Assembly (NCBI GenBank): GCA_017434555.1
Contig: JAFRFB010000060.1
Location: forward strand, 1 to 35,518
Length of the DNA: 35,518 nt
Direction of reading: 5' to 3'
Origin: Methanobrevibacter sp.
GTDB taxonomy: Archaea > Methanobacteriota > Methanobacteria > Methanobacteriales > Methanobacteriaceae
The position numbers were made by a program, and so were the translations under genes. Every line of letters starts with the position of its first letter. Within the stretch, counting starts at the first letter, position 1. Below the pieces are notes generated by a model, which saw only the letters and a program-made list of their open reading frames with translations, searched no databases and had not been told where the DNA came from. Below are positions 17,328 to 24,891 of this stretch, one piece after another.

Positions 17328-18048
17328 ATTTTCAGATGAAATTATAAATCAATCCAATGACTATATTGACTTTATTAGAGATGTTTATATTAATGGATGT
17401 CATATTAATGCAAATCTTAAAAAATCATCACACTTCCATGTAAGAATTAATATAAAAGATAATAAAGTGGATTATATGTTCTGCAATTGCCGAAAAAAAG
17501 GCAACTGCAAACATCAGGCCGCCGTTTTAAGATATGTGGAAGAAAATAATCTTTTAGAAAAAGAAAAAGATTTCCTGAATTTGATTGAAACTGTAGATGA
17601 TAATCTTTTAAAGGAGTTTTTTGTTGAAGTTTTAACAGAAGACCATGTTTTGAAAGAAGAGTTTATTCGAAGATTTAAAAAGGAACCTAAAATTGACTCT
17701 AAACCTTATTTTGATAAATTGAATTTCATTATTGAAACTTCAAAAGGTAGCGATTATTATAATTTCGGATATTATGATATTGATGTTTTGGCCTCCAGAA
17801 TACATGACTTTTTATGTGATGAAATTTTTGAGTTAATGAGAATGCATCAGTATGAAGTTGTTTTTGAATTGCTAGACTATATTGCCGATGTTTTAAATGA
17901 TGAAATGTATGTGGATAACGATTATTGGTATGATGCCTGCGATGAGTATCTTCAAATTGCATATACACTGCAAGATACATATGTCTTGTCTCATGAGCAG
18001 TTAGATCGTTTGGATTGTGATTGTTCATTCATGCATCAATATATGTGA
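17299..18048 (+). CDS. Short SWIM zinc-finger paralogue
   Basis: A 249-residue protein with a compact SWIM finger, Cys62-x-Cys64-x5-Cys70-x-His72 ('CNCRKKGNCKH'), followed by the same type of helical region as the 514-residue SWIM protein. Both have a 'LKEF' helix followed by an acidic segment after the finger, and 'FELLDYIADVL' here aligns with 'LELVDDAFISS' there. It stops where its paralogue still has about 270 residues. Its last residues ('CDCSFMHQYM') look unlike the rest and could come from a frameshift. GGAGG at 17285-17289 lies nine bases before the ATG. It is the last gene of the mcrBC operon. Confidence 0.68.
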   Translation: MAEKLNWRDEFSDEIINQSNDYIDFIRDVYINGCHINANLKKSSHFHVRINIKDNKVDYMFCNCRKKGNCKHQAAVLRYVEENNLLEKEKDFLNLIETVDDNLLKEFFVEVLTEDHVLKEEFIRRFKKEPKIDSKPYFDKLNFIIETSKGSDYYNFGYYDIDVLASRIHDFLCDEIFELMRMHQYEVVFELLDYIADVLNDEMYVDNDYWYDACDEYLQIAYTLQDTYVLSHEQLDRLDCDCSFMHQYM

Positions 18049-18277
18049 ATATTCAAACTTTAAATGCAGTCATTATAATTTTTTGGTATTTTTCATTAGA
18101 AATACTTTAAATAATGTTATACCATCATCTGATTAAATATAAAAAATTAAACTAACATCAACGATATTCAAAATAAAATTAATAAAAATGCATGATAAAT
18201 ATTAAACTATTAATTTAATCAAGTCTTAAATCAATTAAACAATAGTGAAAAATAAAACATAATTAGTCTAGATGAGA

Positions 18278-18322
18278 CCATAATTTATACCAGAAGTTAG
18301 AAATATTAATTAGTGCAGAGGT
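18278..18322 (+). promoter_or_regulatory. Promoter and Shine-Dalgarno site of the DUF2779 gene
   Basis: AATTTATACC near 18282-18291 fits a TATA box about 40 bases before the ATG; GAGGT at 18318-18322 is the ribosome site, six bases before ATG 18329. The rest of the 280-base gap is AT-rich without a gene. A weak GTATTT/AAATAC stem near 18090 may end the previous operon. Confidence 0.4.
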
Positions 18323-18328
18323 AACATT

Positions 18329-19822
18329 ATGAATAATGTTTTCTTATCAAAATCCAGCTACTGCAAATGTGTGCAGTGTGAAAAGATTCTTTGGCTGGAA
18401 AAATATAAATCTGAATATTTGCCTGTAAATACTAATGAATCAAATTTTAAAACAGGTATGGAAGTAGGTGAACTTGCAAAGGGACTTTTTGGTGATTATG
18501 AAGAGGTTTATTATGATAAAAATCTCAGCGTAAGGATTGAAAAAACAAAGAATTTGCTTTTGGATAAACCCAATATCATTGCAGAAGCATCATTTACCTA
18601 CAACAATAATTTCTGCAGTGTTGATATCCTGAAAAATGATTCTGATGGTGTTGAGATATATGAAGTAAAAAGCTCAACAAAAATCAAGGACATTTACCTC
18701 GACGATGCTTCATACCAGTATTATATTCTTACGAATTTAGGTTTTAATGTAAAGAATGTCTCTATTGTTTATGTTAACAATGAATATGTAAGAGGCAATG
18801 ATTTGGATATTGAGCAACTCTTTAAAATAGAAGATATTACCGATATAGCTATTGAAAAGCAGGCAGAAATCAGAAATTACATTGATTTTATAAATGATTT
18901 CATCAATTCTCATAACGGAGATAATGAGCCGGAAAAAGATATAGGAAAGCACTGCTTTGATCCTTATTCCTGCAGTTTCTGGAATTACTGTACAAAAGAA
19001 CTGCCAAAACCTAATGTTTTTGATATTGCTGGAATGTTTAAATCTAAAAAATTCGAAAAGTATTATGAAGGAAAAATCTCTTTTGAGGATTTGAAAAATG
19101 AAGATTTAAACCCGAAATATCTCGAACAGATTGATTTTGAGTTAAATGACCGTGAAGCGAAAATCAATAAAAAAGCTATTGAAGATATTCTATATTCTCT
19201 CAGATACCCGTTATATTTCATTGATTATGAAACCTGCCAGTATGCAATACCTGAGTATAGCGGGACAAAACCATACCAGCAGATACCTTTCCAGTACTCG
19301 CTTCATATAATTAAAGATGAAACCTCACCGATAGAACATAAGGAATACCTGGCAGACGTTAATGATGATGATTTAATCAGAACTTTTGCAGAAAGTATGA
19401 TTCATGACATGCCCGAAAACGGAAGCGTAATAGTCTATAATAAATCCTTTGAAGCCAGCAGAAACAAGGAAATCGGGAAAATGTATTCTGATTTAAAGCC
19501 GGAAATGGATAGATTCAACAACAATATGGTTGATTTGATGATACCCTTTAAAAACAGGGATTATTATACAAAAGAAATGAAAGGTTCCTATTCCATAAAA
19601 TATGTTTTGCCTGCATTATATCCTGATGATGTGGAACTGGATTACTCTGAGCTTTCATTAATACATAAGGGTGATGAGGCATCCCAGGCTTTTTTAAGCT
19701 TAAAATATAAGACTCCTGAAGAGCAGGAAGAAATTAGAAAAGCCTTACTTGAATACTGCAAACTTGATACCTATGCAATGGTAAAGATATGGGAAAACTT
19801 TAGGGAAGTTATAGTTCGTTAA
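18329..19822 (+). CDS. DUF2779 protein: Cas4-like nuclease plus DEDD-type exonuclease-like domain
   Basis: A 497-residue protein. The N-terminal half (1-220) is a Cas4/RecB-like PD-(D/E)XK nuclease with an iron-sulfur site: Cys12 and neighbours ('YCKCVQCEKILWLEKY'), Asp99, Glu112-Val-Lys114 ('YEVKSS'), and a closing cluster in 'CFDPYSCSFWNYC'. The C-terminal half is DUF2779, which has an RNase H/DEDD exonuclease look: Asp299 and Glu301 in 'YFIDYETCQY', a middle Asp region ('NNMVDLMIPF') and 'YCKLDTYAM' near the end. Cas4-like nucleases process DNA ends. It may belong to the defence region, but it has its own promoter and is convergent with the next gene, which ends only 23 bases away. The biological role of the family is not established. 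Confidence 0.8.
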   Translation: MNNVFLSKSSYCKCVQCEKILWLEKYKSEYLPVNTNESNFKTGMEVGELAKGLFGDYEEVYYDKNLSVRIEKTKNLLLDKPNIIAEASFTYNNNFCSVDILKNDSDGVEIYEVKSSTKIKDIYLDDASYQYYILTNLGFNVKNVSIVYVNNEYVRGNDLDIEQLFKIEDITDIAIEKQAEIRNYIDFINDFINSHNGDNEPEKDIGKHCFDPYSCSFWNYCTKELPKPNVFDIAGMFKSKKFEKYYEGKISFEDLKNEDLNPKYLEQIDFELNDREAKINKKAIEDILYSLRYPLYFIDYETCQYAIPEYSGTKPYQQIPFQYSLHIIKDETSPIEHKEYLADVNDDDLIRTFAESMIHDMPENGSVIVYNKSFEASRNKEIGKMYSDLKPEMDRFNNNMVDLMIPFKNRDYYTKEMKGSYSIKYVLPALYPDDVELDYSELSLIHKGDEASQAFLSLKYKTPEEQEEIRKALLEYCKLDTYAMVKIWENFREVIVR

Positions 19823-19845
19823 ATGATGCCTTGAAGTAGTATTAA

Positions 19846-22800
19846 TTATTTCCATCCTATTCTTTCCATTTCTTTTTCGAATTTGGATAATAAATTTATA
19901 TCTAAATTTAATTCAATTAATATGTCTATTTTATTATCAATTTTATTTGTTATAATACGATTTATATAATTTTCAAAATATTTAAAATTGGATAATGCAT
20001 TAAATAACTTATTTTCATTAATTAAACCTTTAATCAAAATATTAATATTTGATTCAGTATTTGAAAGATAAGATATTAATATATCACTTTCAGTTTTTTC
20101 ATCATGTATTTTAATAGTTGTTTCATTAGGATTATAGTTATATAATTCTCTTTTTAATGTTGATATTGCTTTATCAAAATCCCTAACTCCCCATCTATAA
20201 TTATTTTTCAAAACTTCATCATATACTTTAAAAATATTTTCATTTGAAATGTATATTTTCTTTCCATTGATTTTTCTAGTAAAAACCCACATAGAAGAAG
20301 GTTTTTCTAACCATGCAAATCCTGTTTTACTTGGAATTGTAAATAATTCTTCATATTTGTTATTTAATGGTTTTAAAATATTCTCATATTCATTTGGAAG
20401 TATATTGAGGATTTCATCACATTCTTTAGGCATATTTTGTGGGATATTCCTTGTTGTTTTTGCATTTTTATTTTCTTGCAATGATTTAAATGCTTTATGT
20501 TTATCTCTTACTCCCCAAGTTAGTTTATGTTTACAAACTTCCTCAAATAATTCTTGAATACTTTCATTCCGAATATTATATGGCTTTTTATTTATATTTC
20601 TTGCATATGACCATTTTCCTCCAGAAAAATTAACCCATGCAAATCCTGTTTTACTCGGAGTAGTGAATTTTTCTTCAAATTTTTCTGGAAGTGGATCAAG
20701 AATATCCTTTGCTACAATTTCATCAGTATTATCCTGAGTTGGTGAATCATCTTCTATTAAGTCACCATATAACTTTAAGAATGTATCTATATTCCAATTA
20801 GGATTAGGGTGTTGTTGATTGCTTAATGTTTTGATAGCTTTTTCTTTATCTATTACACCCCAAATATTTCCACTTTCTAAAACTTTTTCAAATAATATAT
20901 ATAAATTTTCATCAGTTCTTTTAAATTGTTTTTTATCAATGCTTTTTGTGTAAATCCATTTATTTCCCACCTTATTTGTCCAACCAAAGCCAGTTCTATT
21001 ACTTTGAGTCGAATAATTGGCAATTGGTTTTAATAAATCTTTATATTTTTCATAATCAATATTTTTAGATGTATTTTCTGTATCTTTTAAATATGCATTT
21101 AGTTCAAGTTCTATTTCGGATTTTAACTTATTAATTTTTTTTATTTCATTATAAAAATTAACAAAAATTTCTCCAATATTTTGTTTTCCTCTGTTTATCC
21201 AATATGTATATGTATCATATGGAAAATCAACGATTTCACAGGCTTCTTTATCTGATTTTCCTTTAATCAATAATTTTAATATTTTATTCATTAATTTTAT
21301 AATACTTTGACTACCGATACTTTTTTCTTGTTTTACAGTTGGGTATTCACCAATTTGATTTAAAATTTTGGCTTCTATAAAATTATTATAAAAATCCTCT
21401 TCTTTACTTTCTAATTCATGTTTTACATTTTCATAATCTAAATTTGATTCATTACAAGCTTCTTTTATACTATATCCTTGTTTAATTAAATCAAAGAAAT
21501 TTACATCATATTCTTTACATTTAGTATAGAATTCTTTATAGTCTTCTTCACCAAGTCTTCCATATTCATACCATGACAAAATACTTTTTTCATAAGATCC
21601 ATTTTTATATTTTTTAGCAGCTTCTTGGATAGTTAATCCTTCGTTAATCATATTAATGATATTATTCTGTATTTCTTTGTCTTCATGTTCTTTAGTTATT
21701 TCACGTTTAATTTTAGTATATTTATTTAAAAAATCAGAAAATGGTTTTTTATTTTCTTTTCCATTTGAAAACCAATCGTTTAAAACATTTTTGTCTAGTG
21801 ATGCTTGTTTACATGAATCCTCATCACTCCATCCTTGTGAGATATATTCTAAAAATATTTTTCGTTTAGCATTGTTTAAATCACTTTCAAATTCTTTTAT
21901 AACATCATCATAGTCTTCTTTGTTTATTTGGTTGAATTGGTTTAAAAATTCGTTATATGGGATAATATTATTTTCACCTAGGATAATCCAATCATCAATT
22001 GTTTTTTTGTTAATAATATTGGATTTTTTGCAAGCTTCCTCAATATTTTTATTTTCTTTAAATGATTCTAAAAAATCATTATTTTGTTTTATAAGTTCTT
22101 TTAGTGAATATGCTTTAATTGTTCTTTCAATTTTACTTAATTTTTTATAAAAATCGATATTTTCTTTTCCAAATCCTTGTCTGCCTTCATTAAACCAATG
22201 GGTAATTTTATAAAGAGGAATATTTGCAATAATGGATGCTTCTTTTCTTGTTCTTTTTCGTGACATTGCATCTAAAACAATTTCTCTTTTATTTTCATTT
22301 GTTGTTTTTTTAGTTTCTTTAGTTTGTGAAGATTCAAGTGGAGTATCATATTCTTCTTTATAATACTTTTTAATAAATTTTAGTCCAGTTTTTTCATCTG
22401 TTAAAATATAATTTTGTGTATTAAATTTATTTTTAATCAAATCATTTTCAAGTAAATTCCAAATATTTCCTTTTAATTGGAATGTATCTTTAAAATATGC
22501 TTTTAAATCATTTTCGCTAAATTCATCTTCCCATTTTACATATTTATTTAACTGTTTTAAAAATACTGCTGATCTAATTAATTTTTTACATTTTTTACAA
22601 TTGTTTTCATATCCATCATCACTATTTTCACTACTATAAAAATTGGATATTTCTAATGTTTCGCCGCAGGTTTCACAAGTTTTATTTAATGAAACTGATG
22701 TTTTTTCATCTGTTTTAATTTCAAGATTGCACTCCTGAGCGAATTTATCTAAAGTATCTCTTGGTTTAAGAATATATTTGGAATTCTTTTTAGTAATTAG

Positions 22801-24234
22801 ATTAAATTCTTGTAATGTCCAGATATAGTCTTGAATTTGTAATTTTTTCAAATTAATTAATTTTAAATCGTCTTGTCTAAATGGAATTCCTGGGTCAATT
22901 GATGGTAATAACTTTTCAAGTATTGAAACTGCATATTGTTTTCTTAAACATCTTTTACAGATATTTTTTTCACTATTTTTATTCAAAGATCTGCCACATA
23001 TAGAACATTTATTAAGAGTTGTTTTTTCTTCTTTTTTGTTTTCTCCATATTCTAGTAGAGTTTTTTCTTTAACTTTAGATTTAGGAGTATTATTAATATT
23101 ATATGCTTGGTAAAAATTGTAATATTCACTATTACCTAGTTTTCCTTGATTAATCCAATTTTTAACTAAATATTGAGGAATATTTACTTCTTCGAGAGCT
23201 TCTTTATTAGTTTTCCCATTCTGTTTTAATTTAATAAATTCTTCCATTAGTGCATTGTTTTTAGATGTTTTATCTGAATTTTTAATTTTAGAAGTGCCTT
23301 TAATTTTCATATATTCATTGTAAAATCCATTATATTCACTAGATTTATCTTTTCCTTTTTCAATCCAAGAATTAAATTCATTTAAATCCAAATTTGATTT
23401 TTTCAATGAATCGTTTAATTTTTTATCTTTAGAATATTCATCTAAAAATACATTCATTTTTATAATATCCATTTTTGAAAGATTTTCATTAAAGTTTTTT
23501 GTTTTATTTTGACTAACAAGGTTATAGTAACTTGTCATTAAATTATCATTAGCTGTTTTTGAAACTCCTGAATTATTTAATTCATTGTATTTTTTATAAA
23601 ATTTAGCATATTTTTTGTCGTTATTTTTGCCAGATTCTAGCCATAAGTCTAGTTCTTCTTTTGTTATATTGGCAATTTTTAAAGATTCTTCAACAGTTTT
23701 ACCTGCTTTAATTGAATTTAAAAATAAATTTTCACGGGATACTGGTTTGATTTTTTCAATTTCTTTAATTAATTTTTCTATATTTTCAATGAAATTTCCA
23801 TTTATGTTTCCCAGGTCAATGGTTTCAACATTAATATATGTCCCTTGAAAGATGGCAGATTTTTTAATTGAGTAATTATTTAAATTAATATTCCTGTATT
23901 TTTTAATTAAAATATTTTTATCAACATATAGGTTATTTTTATTAATCATTCCTAAACAATTTTTATTATATATCTCATTTTTTGGAAAATCATAGATTAG
24001 AATATAATCTTCAAGAGAAACATCATCGGAGCTTGAATTAACAATACCGAATATATAGAAATATTTATTTTCATTTTCTGAATGTGCAAACCAGATTTTT
24101 CTACCTTTTGAGTAGAAAATTCTATTTATTTGCCCAATATTTTTTGTTTTATAAAATTTATCTATTTTCAAAGGATATTTGACTTTTAATTTTTTTAAGA
24201 ATTGTTCATGTTCTTTTTTAATTTTTTTAATCAT
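19846..24234 (-). CDS. Giant HTH-repeat/zinc-ribbon protein (protein A)
   Basis: A 1462-residue protein that I cannot assign to a characterised family. Residues 1-150 form an unrecognised mixed domain. Nine copies of a ~52-residue helix-turn-helix-like unit (three at 168-382, six at 650-1034) share 'G.T..EA....NI....V..W...GK......FY..Y..I'. Two zinc ribbons lie between (Cys410/413/426/429 and Cys520/523/546/549), each followed by a winged-helix-like stretch ('IPFRQDDL...IWTLQEFNLI' pattern). Three copies of a ~60-residue unit with 'TGFAW' and 'WGV.D..KA' follow (1078-1137, 1194-1252, 1301-1360). A helical tail with an acidic/Asn-rich composition ends it. The units resemble the DNA-binding part of phage terminase small subunits, so multivalent DNA binding is an inference. 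No catalytic motif is seen. It is divergent from the operon at 24412 and shares modules with protein B. Confidence 0.8.
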   Translation of the reverse strand: MIKKIKKEHEQFLKKLKVKYPLKIDKFYKTKNIGQINRIFYSKGRKIWFAHSENENKYFYIFGIVNSSSDDVSLEDYILIYDFPKNEIYNKNCLGMINKNNLYVDKNILIKKYRNINLNNYSIKKSAIFQGTYINVETIDLGNINGNFIENIEKLIKEIEKIKPVSRENLFLNSIKAGKTVEESLKIANITKEELDLWLESGKNNDKKYAKFYKKYNELNNSGVSKTANDNLMTSYYNLVSQNKTKNFNENLSKMDIIKMNVFLDEYSKDKKLNDSLKKSNLDLNEFNSWIEKGKDKSSEYNGFYNEYMKIKGTSKIKNSDKTSKNNALMEEFIKLKQNGKTNKEALEEVNIPQYLVKNWINQGKLGNSEYYNFYQAYNINNTPKSKVKEKTLLEYGENKKEEKTTLNKCSICGRSLNKNSEKNICKRCLRKQYAVSILEKLLPSIDPGIPFRQDDLKLINLKKLQIQDYIWTLQEFNLITKKNSKYILKPRDTLDKFAQECNLEIKTDEKTSVSLNKTCETCGETLEISNFYSSENSDDGYENNCKKCKKLIRSAVFLKQLNKYVKWEDEFSENDLKAYFKDTFQLKGNIWNLLENDLIKNKFNTQNYILTDEKTGLKFIKKYYKEEYDTPLESSQTKETKKTTNENKREIVLDAMSRKRTRKEASIIANIPLYKITHWFNEGRQGFGKENIDFYKKLSKIERTIKAYSLKELIKQNNDFLESFKENKNIEEACKKSNIINKKTIDDWIILGENNIIPYNEFLNQFNQINKEDYDDVIKEFESDLNNAKRKIFLEYISQGWSDEDSCKQASLDKNVLNDWFSNGKENKKPFSDFLNKYTKIKREITKEHEDKEIQNNIINMINEGLTIQEAAKKYKNGSYEKSILSWYEYGRLGEEDYKEFYTKCKEYDVNFFDLIKQGYSIKEACNESNLDYENVKHELESKEEDFYNNFIEAKILNQIGEYPTVKQEKSIGSQSIIKLMNKILKLLIKGKSDKEACEIVDFPYDTYTYWINRGKQNIGEIFVNFYNEIKKINKLKSEIELELNAYLKDTENTSKNIDYEKYKDLLKPIANYSTQSNRTGFGWTNKVGNKWIYTKSIDKKQFKRTDENLYILFEKVLESGNIWGVIDKEKAIKTLSNQQHPNPNWNIDTFLKLYGDLIEDDSPTQDNTDEIVAKDILDPLPEKFEEKFTTPSKTGFAWVNFSGGKWSYARNINKKPYNIRNESIQELFEEVCKHKLTWGVRDKHKAFKSLQENKNAKTTRNIPQNMPKECDEILNILPNEYENILKPLNNKYEELFTIPSKTGFAWLEKPSSMWVFTRKINGKKIYISNENIFKVYDEVLKNNYRWGVRDFDKAISTLKRELYNYNPNETTIKIHDEKTESDILISYLSNTESNINILIKGLINENKLFNALSNFKYFENYINRIITNKIDNKIDILIELNLDINLLSKFEKEMERIGWK
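20155..21003 (-). repeat. Three copies of a ~60-residue 'TGFAW...WGV' unit in protein A
   Basis: Units lie at 20824-21003, 20479-20655 and 20155-20334. Each has an aromatic 'KTGFAW' start, a 'W.(Y/F).R.I..K' strand, 'NE(N/S)' before an amphipathic helix, and 'WGVRD..KA...L' at the end. The pattern suggests a small alpha/beta binding module of unknown type. Confidence 0.7.
21133..22287 (-). repeat. C-terminal array of six HTH-like units in protein A
   Basis: Residues 650-1034 carry six ~52-residue units (starts near 650, 719, 791, 856, 912, 980). The fifth is degenerate and lacks the tryptophan. Signature residues are 'EA' in helix 1, 'W' in helix 2, then 'G(K/R)' and 'FY'. Confidence 0.7.
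22393..23007 (-). repeat. Paired zinc-ribbon module of protein A shared with protein B
   Basis: Residues 410-614 align end to end with residues 139-342 of protein B. Shared are four-Cys ribbon, 'LEKLLPSIDPGIPFRQDDL' versus 'LEEIIPITGVGIPFKKEDL', 'IWTLQ(E/D)FNL', second four-Cys ribbon, and 'GNIWNLLENDLI' versus 'GKIFNLQDNDLI'. Confidence 0.75.
23089..23733 (-). repeat. N-terminal array of three HTH-like units in protein A
   Basis: Residues 168-382 carry three units, for example 'IKAGKTVEESLKIANITKEE' followed by 'LDLWLESGK' and 'KFYKKYNEL'. They share the signature of the six-unit C-terminal array. Confidence 0.7.
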
Positions 24235-24290
24235 AAAATAACCAGTTTATATTAATTTAATAATAATTTTATATTACTCAGTATTTATTT

Positions 24291-24406
24291 TTATTTAAAT
24301 GATTTTATTCAGTTAAATTCGATTTTTAATGTAAATTATTTGTTTAAATCAACGAATTTATATAATTAATTTTATAAGGTGTGATAAACTTATATTAATA
24401 TAGGTG
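24291..24406. promoter_or_regulatory. Divergent promoter region between protein A and the operon
   Basis: For the plus strand, TTTATATAA (24357-24365) fits a TATA box and AGGTG at 24402-24406 is the Shine-Dalgarno site, five bases before ATG 24412. For the minus strand, the complement of 24290-24300 reads as TTTAAATAA-like, about 60 bases before ATG 24234. The whole control region for both sides is only 177 bases, so the two arms can be co-regulated. Confidence 0.5.
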
Positions 24407-24411
24407 TTAAT

Positions 24412-24834
24412 ATGGAAGATAAATTCAAGGATTTCTATGATACTTTAATTGAAAATTTAGAATCATATAATGGAGAATATGCTTCTTTTATAGATTGTGG
24501 TCCTAATTTATTTAAATTGCTTTGTGATGTATTAGATCAGGATATTAAAAGAGAATTAAGATTAGATGTCTGTGGTGCAATTGCTTATTATGTTGTTCCA
24601 ATGGATATTATTCCTGAGCAAGTTTATGGTCCTTATGGTTATATTGATGATATTTTCATGTCTGTTTATGCTTTACAAAGAGTAGCGGATGAATATGGTT
24701 ATGATTTCCTTCAAAATATTTGGGAATATGATAATAATATTAAAGATGTGATGGATGACTGTTATGAAAAGTCAATTGAAGTCTTAGAAGAAGATGATAT
24801 TAAAGCTATTTTAACTTATACTGGTTTGGAATAA
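24412..24834 (+). CDS. DUF1232 (YkvA-like) domain protein
   Basis: A 140-residue protein whose central part (about 55-85) carries the DUF1232 signature: 'CGAIAYYVVPMDIIPEQVYG' and then 'GYIDDIFMSVYALQRV'. This matches the family's pattern of 'aL.Yli.P.DlIPd...GyiDD'. Family members are small, often membrane-associated or stress-linked proteins without a defined activity; here the hydrophobic part is short. The flanks are acidic helices. It starts the operon, 57 bases ahead of the next ATG. It may fill the place that a TerB-type protein takes in related ATPase-helicase loci, which is an inference. Confidence 0.72.
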   Translation: MEDKFKDFYDTLIENLESYNGEYASFIDCGPNLFKLLCDVLDQDIKRELRLDVCGAIAYYVVPMDIIPEQVYGPYGYIDDIFMSVYALQRVADEYGYDFLQNIWEYDNNIKDVMDDCYEKSIEVLEEDDIKAILTYTGLE

Positions 24835-24857
24835 TTTATATTGCATAATTAATAAAC

Positions 24858-24873
24858 AGGAGGGTTTTAAATA
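24858..24873 (+). promoter_or_regulatory. Strong Shine-Dalgarno site pointing to an ATA codon
   Basis: AGGAGGG (24858-24864) lies six bases before ATA at 24871, which is in frame with the gene listed from 24892 and directly follows an in-frame TAA (24868-24870). The first in-frame ATG is 27 bases from the site. The sequence may use ATA as start, giving an N-terminus 'SNNVNEM' ahead of the listed Met. Confidence 0.5.
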
Positions 24874-24891
24874 TCAAATAATGTAAATGAG

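Noticed and set aside
20249-23848. Several plus-strand ORFs of 75-100 codons inside the protein A gene
   Set aside because: They are antisense to a continuous 1462-codon frame with clear repeats and cysteine motifs, are Phe/Ser/Leu-rich, and lack ribosome sites.
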